Shown: piece after piece, positions 11,822 through 22,401 of the stretch
Position numbering within the stretch: the stretch's first letter is position 1
How the letters are laid out: every line of letters starts with the position of its first letter
Assembly: GCA_903813345.2 (NCBI GenBank)
Contig: CAIIXF020000012.1
Location: 10,064,432-10,128,431, forward strand
Direction of reading: 5' to 3'
DNA length: 64,000 nucleotides
Source: Owenia fusiformis
Lineage: Eukaryota; Annelida; Polychaeta; Sabellida; Oweniidae
Translations under genes and position numbers: made by a program
Notes under the pieces: model-generated
Seen by the model: only the letters and a program-made list of their open reading frames with translations
Database searches by the model: none
Told to the model about the DNA's origin: nothing

Positions 11822-12149
11822 CACTGGCGGATTAGGGGGGGGGGGCCTGGGGGCCCGCCCCCCCCCTTGGGTGGGCCCAGAAAAAAAAATTGGGCCCAAA
11901 AAAAATTTTGGGCCAAAAAAGGCCTTAAGGCCCCAAAAAGTCGGCCTTTTTGGTCATTACTGGGCCTTTTAAGGTCTTATTTTTAAATTCAGGCCAAATT
12001 TTGAAGAAAATGGGCCTCAAAATTTCAAAATTTGGGCCCACTTTTGCGTTTTAGGGGCCCAAAATCTTTTCCGCGCAAGCGCGGACGTTTTTTTCTCTGA
12101 CCTGAAATTTGGGCCCCCCCCCCCTTGTTGGTTCCCAGATCCGCCCCTG
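11822..12149. mobile_element. GC-rich non-autonomous DNA transposon (hAT-like MITE)
   Basis: 328-base element in intron 1 of oxidase copy 2. Ends are imperfect inverted repeats: CACTGGCGGATTAGG at the left and CAGATCCGCCCCTG at the right. The direct repeat GGGTT flanks it (11817-11821 and 12150-12154). The inside is runs of G, C and A built on GGGCCC/GGGCCAAAA. The termini recall the GGGGCGGATC class of hAT-like MITEs; the 5-base target repeat is shorter than the usual 8, so the superfamily is uncertain. Confidence 0.6.
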
Positions 12150-13625
12150 GGGTTGACCCTGGTCATAGTAGAGTTAAATGTTCATATACATGCACAAGTA
12201 AAAGTTGGGTTATCTCTGATCCTCTACTAAAGTGCTAGGTTGCGAGTCGTAACTTTGTCCAACTCTGTCCAAAATATTGGGAACAGTCTAAGATCTGAAA
12301 ATCAAATGTGTTGAAATTGTTATTACCAAAGAGAACTTTATCAAAAAAATTCAAAAAAAGACAAGGAATATAAGATCCACAGCAAGATACATTTTGAGAT
12401 GTTATGTTTAATAGTATCGAAGATACTGCAATGCAAATTCCTTTTTAAATAAGTTCCTTTAAATCAAATGATCATCTTGATTGAATGCAACGTTGAAACC
12501 AATACTAAATCCTATAGGATGTGTTTTAATTGTAAGATAATCCAGTGGAAAGAACAAAAGTGATGCATTGGAGTAACGATAAAGCAGATCCATTTAATTT
12601 TTGATGATTTTAATGACTTTGTATTTATTTTAGGCTTCAAGCACAATCGACGTGCCCGACAATTTCCAGGAAGAAAAAGACACTACAAAAGAAAGAAAGA
12701 CCCCTTGGAAAAATACATGTTTAACAGCATGCCTCGTCGTTACAGTTGCACTGCTCATAGCTGCACTTGCAGCGTTTGCCGTAGTTCGTAAGCAAACAGT
12801 TTTTTTTTTTATCATGATCATGCCAAATATACCTGACTTCATACCATCAATGCTTTTTTATGCGAAGGTCCTGCAAGATAATTTAAGCACATTTCACATA
12901 ATGAAACATATACACTCCCCTCCGCAATTATGGCAACCGGACATTTTAATTCGATAGCATATTAAAGTCCGTCAATGTCTAAATGTTGATTTTGTCCATA
13001 AATACAAATGCTCGAAAATCATAAAAAAAATCATGTACAGTAAAAAATCTTCCAATTTGAACATCAAAGGCTGTTTACTGACAAAGGTGTTCACATTTCA
13101 AGATTCTTCAACCAGATTAAGTGTTCATTGATAGATTCTAGCAAGGTGTTCAGCTTTTACTGTATGAAACATATTAGTATGAGGTCATCTTGTATCAAAG
13201 CCCCGATACTTCTAATAACATATATGAGTAAAATACCTTTTACTTTACAGTTTGGCGTATTTTAGTACAGGAGAACAATGTGTCGACTGGAGGTAAGCTC
13301 AAGTAAAAATACATCGAAGTAATCCATTCTTCACAATTTTTGATAATGAAATTATTTTTCCAAAATTAAGCAATTTTTAACCATTCTGAGCACTTGATAG
13401 GCATAATTAAACAGGATAGAAATCCTCTTTTCATTTCTCCATTATTTTGGAGAAAATAAAGATTAAACAAACATAAACAATAAACATTTGAAATTTATAA
13501 ATTTTAGGTTGGTCACAAGAGGAGATAACTACAGCGGAAAAATTATGTGAGTCAAAATATTTTTAATTTTAATTCAAAAATGTTCAAATAGTGTTTTTGC
13601 GAGTCCAAATAATCGGTAACAAATG

Positions 13626-13735
13626 CCGAAGTTGGTCGAAGATGTTTATATCACGAAGTTGGCCGAAGATGTTTATATCACGAAGTTGGCCGAAGATGTT
13701 TATATCACGAAGTTTGCCGAAGATGCTTCAAGGAA
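13626..13735 (+). repeat. 27-bp minisatellite, about four copies
   Basis: Unit CGAAGTTGGCCGAAGATGTT plus TATATCA, period 27, lies in the intron before the extra TSP1 exon of oxidase copy 2. The last copies are diverged (TTTGCCGAAGATGCTTC). Confidence 0.8.
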
Positions 13736-14956
13736 CCGATCAAATTCCTTGACATATTCGGGTTAGATCTTCGGCCATCTTCGATTGCGGTCCAGAAATC
13801 GTTGCCCTCCTTATTTTAGTATTTATATTGTATTATAGATGGCGGGCATGGACAATGGAGTAGATTTTCGTCATGTTCCGTATCATGTGGCAATGGGCTC
13901 AAGACAAGGACACGACCGTGTATCCTGGCATCAGATGATTGTTCTGGCAATTGGGAGGAAACAAAAGTGTGCCAGGAAAACCCATGTCCAGGTATTGCAA
14001 ATCTACATGTACATTCATATGTTTTTGGAAGCCGTCCAAACATTGTTGATGTAATAAATCCAAAACAATTTGACAAAATGATGTGATGAACTTGAAAACT
14101 CCTATTTCGCGTTCAAGTATCGGATATGAATCCATTTTTATTGTTTCTCTGTTAAAACATCTCGCCCTCGATCACTGACTGGTCACTGACTACAATAATA
14201 GTTCATGTTGAACTGGCGATTTCAATTAAGGATGGCCCCATATCCTAAGAACAATTATTTTGGCTAGATTGGTTACAGCACGAACCTGAAGATTAAGTTT
14301 CTTAAAGTCCATGGTTATAGGGTACTGTTCTTCAATTAATTAACGAGATGTAATGGATTAATTAATGTTTCATTTTTTTCGACTGTAGTTAATGGTAATT
14401 GGGGCCAGTGGAGCGGCTGGGGTGATTGTAATAAAACGTGTGGAGATGGCGGAGTGAGGAATAGAACTAGATCCTGCAATAATCCTTCGCCAGAACATGG
14501 AGGAAATGAGTGCCCGGGATCTGCGGTGGAACACAAAACATGTACATTACCAAACTGCAGTACAGGTAAAGTTGGGTACATATTCTCAGATCTCGGATCT
14601 TAAATTCCATGACGATATTTTATCTAGAAAATGTAGATATATCAAAAGCATACCATAAGTCTTTCACACCAGTCAGTAAAATCAACGATCAAGAGTGCAG
14701 GTGGATGTCTGGAAATAGTCAATCAATTTACCACACTTCTGCTACTCAATTCAAGTTACGCAATGAAATCTTATTCAAATCTGTTATTGACTAGAACTTG
14801 ATTTGGGAGAGGCTTGCAAACCTGGCTATACGTGCAGCGATCCAAATGCTGAGTGCAGAGATAATGGAGATGGAGAAAAATGTACTTGCAAGGCGGCGTT
14901 TGTTCAAAAGCAGTTTAATAATGCCCAAGCATGCACAGAGACAACCACACGTAAGT

Positions 14957-15131
14957 TGTGTTACGCGGAATATGGCATATATTCATGGTTGCGCAGTATT
15001 TGTAATACGGGTGAATATGACATACTCACAGGCGGTTCTCATTGGCTGGTAAGTATGCCATATACCGCAAGTGAATATGTCATACTCGTTGCGGAATATG
15101 ATATATATTTGTATCGTGTTTACCGCGTAAC
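14957..15131. mobile_element. Palindromic MITE in the intron before the catalytic exon
   Basis: About 175 bases with short inverted ends (GTTACGCGGAATA at left, TACCGCGTAAC at right) and internal alternation of GAATATG-CATAT motifs that pair across the element. It starts only about 10 bases after the donor at 14951. Part of a second copy begins the window at 1-60. No clear target-site duplication was found. Confidence 0.5.
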
Positions 15132-17373
15132 AAGTAGAGCGTATCACTTTAATCCTAACATTTAATATTGTAAAAGAACATGTGTCACTTCAGCTAGTGA
15201 ATCTCCTTTTTCACAATAGGACATGTTTCAAATCTTCTTCAATCGAAAATCTATTGAAACTCCCATAAAATATTTTTGGGATTGGATTTTATTAAAATGG
15301 TAACATTTCCTATGTACTCGATCGACCAATGTCAATAGCCAGCTCACATCAGAAGTTTGATGTTCATTTTACTCATATGTGCAAATCATTCAATTATGCC
15401 ACAAATATATATGTGTGTTATATCCTATAACTACCTTATAGGTACGGCTTCAGTCCTCATATTGGGAGGTGGTATGGCTGGCGTTATGGCGGCAAAGACA
15501 CTCAATGAAGCTGGTATCACGGATTACATTATAATAGAGGCTCAACCGAGGCTTGGAGGCAGAATTTCAGACATTAAATGGAATGGATACACCTTGGAAC
15601 AGGGTGCGGCATGGATACATGGCTTAGATGGAAATCCTATGTGGGATCTTGCTCAAAAGTATAATTTAAGTGGATTTATAACAGATTACGAAGACTATAT
15701 TGCACGAGACGCGAACGGAAATGACGTCACTTAAGAATATGATTTGGTTTACGACCGATTGATGCCTGCTCAGGATTTTGAATACGACTTAAACATAGAG
15801 AAGCTTGAAAACGACGGTAGTGATATTACTAAAGATGTTGCACTTCGACTGGGTGGTTGGGATGCGAAATCGAAGTATGATTATGCTGCTCAATACTACG
15901 ATTATGACTGGGAATATGCAGAAGATATTGACATCCTCTCTCTGAAATACGGCTTGTTGTTCACCTTTAAGGACTACAAAGAAGGCGACTATCATGTGGT
16001 GGATTCCAGGGGATATCGTCATTTGGTACAGGCAACGGCCGATGAATTCCTAAATGGTACAAACCTCATGCTTAACAAAACTGTGTCAAAAGTTGAGACT
16101 TTGCCAAACCGAGTCAGAGTAACTCTTCAGTCGGGAGAAATCCTTGAAGCGTCGTATGCGATAATGACATTTAGTATTGGTGTTCTACAAAATGAGCTGA
16201 TTGCGTTTGACCCACCTCTATCATTTGAAAAGAAGGAAGCCATAAATTCTTTCAAAATGTCCCCCTACACAAGAACTGTTCTGAAATTTCCTCATGCTTT
16301 TTGGGATGAAAATGAGTTCATTATCAATCCGCCAAAAAGACCAGGATATTATGTCATCTGGGAAAACTACAACCTTACCAAAATATATCCAGGTAATTAT
16401 CTGAATCATACTTTTATTGCAACATTCTCATTTTTGCCTCCATACAGTGCAGCACTTATGGAACAAGGCAATATATTTTTTGTTCCATCAATCAATGTTC
16501 TTTAAAGATCAACTCTTGGTTTACCACGAGTGATCGGTTTACCACGTCGTGATTTAAACAAAACGCATGGTATTTGACACATTTAATGTTTCAACATGTA
16601 ATGTTTAGGTTCCAACATTATCGTGTCCACCCTCACTGGAAATGAAGCAAGGCGTGTAGCTTCCCTTACAGAGGAAGAAATCATAGCTGAAAACATGGGC
16701 GTTCTAAGGTCGATGTATGGCGCTGGTATTCCAGACCCAGAATCTGTACTGATCAGTAGCTGGACAGACAATCCTACGACAATGGGTGCATATAGTAGCT
16801 GGCCAATGGCATTTAGCCTTGGTGACCATGATGTTATGAAGTCACCGATTAGAAATTTGCATTTTTCTGGGGAGCACACGAGTGCCCGTTTTTATGGCTA
16901 TACACACGGGGCGTATTTTTCTGGTATTGAGACTGCAACTAATGTAGTCCAGTGCATGGAGCATGGTTGCTGATTAATAACAGGTGTCTTTTACAATTGC
17001 TGTGTCCCATTTCTCCATGATTTAGACATACACTCCCCGTAAAAAGTTTGACAACCTTAGGTCTCTTTTTGACTACATGTTGAAGCATATTTTAAGTTTG
17101 TGATTTTCACAAGTTCATCAAGGTTGCGACATACCGGGGGAACTGAATTTAGATTTAAATTTCCAAAATAATATGCCAGCAAAAAAGCACATGTAATAAA
17201 TCCAGATATAAATTCAAAAAATAACAACTCTTTTTTGTTTTTTATGTACTTCGAAAATAACTTTCAAAACATGGCTTTTTATGTTACCACCAAAAGTGGT
17301 CACTTTAATAAATCTAGGTTGTTACTTATTTTAACAAATAATTCAACAAACATGTTTGCAACTGAGTCACTTA

Positions 17374-18436
17374 CGAGGGTTGATCCAAAAGTTCCGAACC
17401 GTTTGCTCTAAAAATCTTAATATTTTATGAATATTGTTCATATTTGGCCTCAGCCACCCCATATATTATAGTTCCATTTTGTGTAAAAATAAACAATTAA
17501 TTTGACAAGTAACATAGGTATCTGGTTACCATAGCAACATGACAACAGGGTACATGGAGCAAGAGAACGACACATTGTAGAGTTGGAAAAAAGTTGACAC
17601 TTGAAGGGTGTATACAGGGTACCAAATGTATTTCAAATTTGTTAGTCATGCTTTAATCAATAATTCTTTCATTAGACCCATGCTATATGTGTGATCTGAT
17701 ATCATACAAGCTATAGTTGGCAACTGTGATGTCATTGACCAGAAGAATGCCTTGCGCCAAAAGCAGTCAAATTAAAGCATAAAATCCAGTCCGATTTCGA
17801 CAATGCGCAATTCCATACCTCAATACTTACTCAAACGTCAATGAAAATATGCACATGCCTTGGCTTACCCTTGCATCCTTCTCACTATATCTGCCTCCCT
17901 CTGACGTTTATCTTTATAGTGACCTGAAGTACAAATTACAAGACAAGACAAGCTTTTGAACATTAAATGAAGTCTGCCTTGCTGTTCTTAAGTGGCTTTC
18001 TGAGACAGGTGATGGTGAATTTAAAGATGTGTTTGATCAAAGGGCCAGCAGATATACAAAGTGTATATGAGGGGATGAGAGACTATTTTGCGAAATTAAA
18101 TCAAATCCTTACAATGAAATATGGACAAATTGAAAAAATGATTGGTTAATAGGCAGGCATGACTGACTCATTTGAAATTTAGTACCCTGTAACACTCTTT
18201 TAGAATCAACTTTTTTCTACCTGTAAAATTAAAAATATGTCGTACTCTTGCTCCACTCACCCTGTTGTCATGTTACTATGGTAACCAGATACCTATGTTG
18301 CTGGTCAAATTTATTGCTTATTTTTACACAAAATGAAACTACTATATGTGGGGTGGTTGTGGCCAAATATGAACAATTTTCATCAAGTATTACGATTTTT
18401 AGAGCAAACGGTTCGGAACTTTTGGATCAACCCTCG
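17374..18436 (+). mobile_element. Degenerate mariner-like element
   Basis: Terminal inverted repeats start CGAGGGTTGATCCAAAAGTT at the left and are matched at the right, flanked by TA (17372-17373, 18437-18438), the mariner target. The similarity continues inward for over 200 bases as sub-terminal inverted repeats (for example GTAACATAGGTATCTGGTTACC against its complement near 18270-18300). Total length is 1063 bases, close to but below an intact mariner. Confidence 0.8.
17850..18150 (+). pseudogene. Mariner transposase C-terminal remnant
   Basis: Frames at 17870-18110 recall the end of mariner transposases: LPPSDVYLYSDLKYKL (family pattern APSD-HLF-LK), then EVCLAVLKWLSE, then FKDVFDQRASRYTKCI followed by GDE. 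Stops and frame changes interrupt it, and the N-terminal two thirds are absent. It sits inside the TA-flanked inverted repeats, as expected. Confidence 0.6.
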
Positions 18437-18438
18437 TA

Positions 18439-19312
18439 GAATGTCATTTACAGACTGTGACAAGTGCAGTTAAGTTAGATATGATTTTCACAAGCTTCAC
18501 ATTTGTATATTCCCTAATATGGCATGGTCACTGGTCCCCCGTAGTATTAAATTAACTCGGGATAATCTAAATAGCACATCCGTAAGTACAATATGAAAAA
18601 TCAAAGGCACTGTAAAATCATTTTTTGTTCATATACTGATAAATTTACCCCCAGGAATTGATCATTGAAATGCTCTAACCTGATTGGCTGAGACCAATTT
18701 GGTATGTTTGAATGAGTAATTGAACATTTGGCTTTTGCATTTTACAGTCGTTCTTACAGTAACATCTTGTATTTAAATATGGGTATTAATAATTTAACAA
18801 AAACGAATAATTAATAGGCCAATATATAGTAAGTGTAATTTATAGTGATGGAGGATAGTCCTTTCGTCGGCACAACGATGTTATGTAATTTCTAATTAAA
18901 CTTTAATTCATTAACTGTAATTAGGCAATTTCCACTGTATACACTCCTGTGTATATATTATGATTATCATATTTGCCCTTAAGTGGGAAAGGTAGTTTAA
19001 AACCACCAACTAGTTTCGTAATTAGTTTTTTTGGATTTGCAGTCAAGGTGAACAAGCAAGGTATTTCAATTCATTTTTGTTCCAATGGAAATGTTGAGAT
19101 TCTAAGCGTAAACGAAGATCAACTACAGAAGAAGTGATTTGTAGAAACAGTTTTTAGAACCTGATAGTTTGCGAAGATGCTGCTTTTGTAATTTTGAAAG
19201 TATATAAAATAGTTATAAAACTTTACTTTACATAAAACGTTGTTGCATATCCTATCAAATTACAATAAACAAGTACAAGTCATACTAATTGACGTATGTC
19301 ACTCAGCATTAG
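18439..19312. other. Intergenic stretch without recognised features
   Basis: AT-rich sequence between the mariner relic and a small palindrome. No exon, RNA gene or repeat boundary was recognised. Confidence 0.4.
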
Positions 19313-19440
19313 AGAGTTTAAGCTTGCAATGTTTTTCACAACCAAAACGTGAACGGTAAATATTTAAGTGATGCATTTGTATGGGCGATTGGTCATACGT
19401 TTAGGTTGGCGTTTCGATTTTATATGCAAGCTTAAACTCC
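19313..19440. repeat. Small inverted repeat
   Basis: AGAGTTTAAGCTTGCA at about 19313-19328 is matched by its complement TGCAAGCTTAAACTCC at 19425-19440, giving a stem of about 15 bases with a loop of about 95 bases. Likely a short MITE. No target duplication was seen. Confidence 0.45.
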
Positions 19441-19507
19441 CTATTGACACCATACCTGAAACCTAAAAGGGATTATGTATCTACATAATTATTACTGTTT
19501 CAGCGTG

Positions 19508-19602
19508 ATGTTCACATTCGTATGGCTCTTGGCAATTGTTTCTCTGGCTGTGGCTGCCCCTCAAGACGTACAACAGTCACACTCTAATGATAATCACTGT
19601 AA
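19508..19602 (+). pseudogene. Orphan signal-peptide exon cut by a MITE
   Basis: The ATG at 19508 opens MFTFVWLLAIVSLAVAAPQD, a convincing signal peptide (hydrophobic core, VAA before the cut), followed by a hydrophilic stretch to about 19598. A tract ending TTTCAG precedes it. The frame then runs into the MITE that starts at 19603, whose first bases supply the TGA stop. It could be the first exon of oxidase copy 3 or of a lost gene: a GT at about 19599 is phase-compatible with the copy 3 exon at 19961, but nothing shows that they are spliced together. Confidence 0.4.
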
Positions 19603-19723
19603 TACTGGATGAGCGTGTTGTAAATTTGGTTTTGCCAGAGAGTATCGTCTCATTGTTTTTGTACTGCAAATTGCAAACAAATTCTGTATGGCAAAACCAA
19701 ATTTAAACCATGTTCATTCAGTA
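19603..19723. mobile_element. 121-bp MITE with TAA target duplication
   Basis: An almost complete foldback. The left end TACTGGATGAGCGTG with TGTAAATTTGGTTTTGCCA is complemented by TGGCAAAACCAAATTTA and CATGTTCATTCAGTA at the right. TAA flanks both ends (19600-19602, 19724-19726), as for PIF/Harbinger-type elements. Confidence 0.7.
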
Positions 19724-20537
19724 TAAAAAGATATAACACAAGTACTTATGATGACGCCGACTATTGGCTGATACAGTACTGTATATTTTGCTCGCAAACT
19801 TACCAATCACCTCTACAAATAAGCTTACATTTACGGACGGACATTGCGATTACGCATTTCTGAATCATAAAACGTAAAGAATTATTTTTATAATCTGAAA
19901 CGTAGATCTGAATAAAGCATTACTTAAATAAAAAGATAATGATCCCTACATGTATGTCAGACATTAAATGGAATGGATACACCTTGGAACAAGGCGCGAC
20001 ATGGATAACGGGCGGCTCTGAAGGAAATTCAGTTTGGGATCTCGCTCAAAAGTACAATCTTAGTGGATTTTTTACAGACTGGGAGGACTATACTGCAAGA
20101 GACTCAAACGGAAATGACGTCACTGAAGAATTTGATTTGGTTTACGATCGCCTTTTGCCTGCTAGGGATTTTGAATACGATTTGAGCGTAGAGAAGCTTG
20201 AAAACAACAAGACTGATATTACAAAAAAAGTCGCACTTCGACTGGGTGGTTGGAATGCAAATTCAAGCTATGATTATGCTGCTCAATACTACGATTATGA
20301 CTATGAGTATGCAGAAGATATTGACATCCTTTCACTTAAATACGGCTTGGTATACACCTACGATGATTTTAATGATTCCGACTATCATGTTTTAGATTCA
20401 AGAGGATACCGTTATTTGGTACAGGCCACGGCTGATGAATTTCTTGATGGATCAAACCTTATGCTCAGCAAAATCGTGTCCAAAGTTGACACTTTACCAA
20501 ACCGGGTTAGAGTAATTTGAAGCATCATATGCGATAA

Positions 20538-21370
20538 TCACAGGCTGGTATCGAAAGATTTGTCCGCAGTGACGGAGCATGCTATTTTTCATAAAAACAC
20601 TAAGAATGCTTCACGATTTATTTTTTAACATATATGTTTCGTTATATCAAAGATAATTACTTACTCCATGCAATGGATATATCATTTGCGTGTAACCTTC
20701 ACTTCTGTTTGAAGTCCAATAACGCTTGGAGTAAAATCTATTGAAAACGGCGCCAGAGTATCAAATTCTAAAATGTACCATTTCTTTTTTAACTTTTTAA
20801 TGGCATGATATAGTGACACGATAATATTAACAAATGTTTTCAGCATAACTCTGAATGTATTAATGAGATATTAATGCATTGGATCTTTTTAATTTTTTTA
20901 TAAAAAATTATATTAATATTTTTTGTCCGCTGTGACGGAGCATTTTCACAGTTCACATTTGCAACTGCTCCGTCACAGCGGACAAAAAAATGAAACATTA
21001 TTTTTTATAAAAGAATTAAAAAGACCAAATACATCAACATCTCATTTATACCTTCATAATTATGCTGAAACCATGTGTAAATATTATCGTGTCACTATAT
21101 CGTGCCATTAGAAAGTTAAACAAGAAATGGTACATTTTGAAGTATGATACTCCGGCGCCATTTTCAATAGCTTTTCTTCCCAGCGTAATTGGATTTCAAA
21201 CAGAAGTGAAAGTTACCCGCAAATGATATATCCATTGCATTGAGTAAGTAATTTTGTATGGTATAACGAAACATAGGAGTAAAAAAATAAATCGTGAAGT
21301 ATTCTTAGTGTTTTAATGAAAAATAGCATGCTCCGTCACAGCGGACAAATATTTCGATACCAGCCTGTGA
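20538..21370. mobile_element. 833-bp palindromic MITE (Harbinger-like) inside the oxidase exon
   Basis: Ends TCACAGGCTGGTATCGAAAG and CTTTCGATACCAGCCTGTGA-like (right side has ATTTCGATACCAGCCTGTGA). It is flanked by TAA at 20535-20537 and 21371-21373, while the uninterrupted paralogues have a single GCGATAATGACATT. This proves insertion with a 3-base duplication, typical of PIF/Harbinger. Almost the entire length folds back on itself. The motif TTTGTCCGC-GTGACGGAGCA occurs near each end and again as an inverted pair at the centre (about 20923-20990), giving four copies. Confidence 0.9.
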
Positions 21371-21901
21371 TAATGACATTCAGTATTGGTGTTCTGCAAA
21401 ACGACCTGATTACGTTTGAGCCACCCCTATCATTTGAAAAGAAGGAAGCCATTAATTCTTTTCAAATGTCTCCCTATACGAGGACTGTTCTTAAATTTCC
21501 TTATGCGTTTTGGGATGAAAACGAGATCATACTCCACACGCCGAAAAGGCCAGGGTATTACGTCATCTGGGAAAACTATAACCATCCCAAAGTATATCCA
21601 GGTAACGTTTTGAATCATACCGGAACCTTGTGTGCGATGCACTTCTTCAATTTCTAAAATATTATTTGCTACATCAATGAATGCCCTTTAGAGATCAACA
21701 CTTTCCATTGATTTCTTGGTTTACTAGGAAAATAAAAAAATCCTACATCATTTACCTTTTTATCAAAGCATGATACCGTAAAAGCAAATTTGAAGACATT
21801 CTAGTATTTTTAGTATTTAAGTATTTTATATTTGACAAATAATAAATATCAACTTCAATAAATACGACGCCGTGGTTAAAAAACGTTGCACATTCTTCAA
21901 C

Positions 21902-22035
21902 ACATTTAATGTTTCCCCATTTAATGTTTCGGGTTCGAACACCCTTATTGGGGATGAATCTATGCGTTGAAGCTGGGGATGAAGCTTGGTGTCTTTGACA
22001 TAGTTAATGTTTCCCCGTTTAATGTTTCAGGTTCG
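21902..22035 (+). repeat. 98-bp duplication of the acceptor of the last oxidase copy 3 exon
   Basis: TTAATGTTTCCCCATTTAAT and the following TTC-GGTTCGAAC occur at about 21906 and 22004, 98 bases apart. The first copy includes the opening of the exon (GGTTCGAACA, then TTGGGGATGAA) but its AG is GG, so it cannot be used. The real acceptor is AG at 22029-22030. Confidence 0.6.
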
Positions 22036-22401
22036 AACATTATTATATCCACCCTTGCTGGAAATGAAGCAAGGCGTATAGCTTGCCTTACAGAGGCAGA
22101 AATCGTGGTTGAAAACATGGATGTTCTCCGGTCGATGTATGGTGCTGGTATTCCAGACCCAGACTCAGTATTGATAAGTAGCTGGACAGACAATCCTACG
22201 ACAATGGGTGCATATAGTAGCTGGCCAATAGGATTTAGCCCAGCTGACCATGATAATATGAGGTCACCGATTAGAAATTTGCATTTTGCTGGGGAGCACA
22301 CAAGTGCCCGTTATTATGGTTATACACACGGGGCGTATTTTTCTGGTGTTGAAACTGCAACTGACGTGATTCGTTGTATAAAGCACGGCTGCTATAATTG
22401 A

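Larger units (their letters stand above)
11347..16973 (+). pseudogene. Membrane-anchored two-TSP1 polyamine oxidase (copy 2, one in-frame stop)
   Basis: Nine exons: 11347-11397, 12634-12787, 13251-13292, 13508-13546, 13839-13991, 14389-14565, 14795-14950, 15442-16392, 16609-16973. The layout matches copy 1 (tail MENAGYEQEDPNGEPQQ, transmembrane helix, TSP1, EGF-like, oxidase). It adds a 13-residue linker exon and an extra TSP1 exon (GQWSRFSSCSVSCGNG, RTRPC). Ignoring the stop, the product would be 695 aa. Codon 355 (15732-15734) is TAA where copies 1 and 3 have GAA, just after NGNDVT; otherwise the frame, GGGMAG, WIHG, LKFP and FSGEHTSARFYGYTHGAY are kept. With all other sites intact, this is either a very recent null allele, a polymorphism or a base error. 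A truncated product would keep both TSP1 modules but lose most of the enzyme. A poly(A) signal candidate AATAAA is at 17195-17200. Confidence 0.82.
19961..22401 (+). pseudogene. Polyamine oxidase copy 3, truncated and interrupted
   Basis: Homology to the catalytic exon begins at 19961 (IKWNGYTLEQGATWITGG), so the FAD-binding Rossmann start (GGGMAG) is missing. The exon runs to about 20537. A 20-base deletion at about 20514, after LPNRVRV, shifts the frame and gives TGA at 20518-20520. The exon is then split by the MITE at 20538-21370 and resumes at 21371-21601 (FSIGVLQNDLITFEPPL to IYPG-equivalent) with a donor. The last exon is 22031-22401 (IISTLAGNEARR to the FAD motif FAGEHTSARYYGYTHGAYFSG), two residues longer than in copies 1 and 2. 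His of WIHG is Thr here. No transmembrane, TSP1 or EGF exon was found upstream. The last exon is in good shape, so decay is recent. Confidence 0.85.

Noticed and set aside
11784-11972. 62-codon frame rich in Gly, Pro and Lys
   Set aside because: It is the low-complexity interior of the GC-rich MITE.
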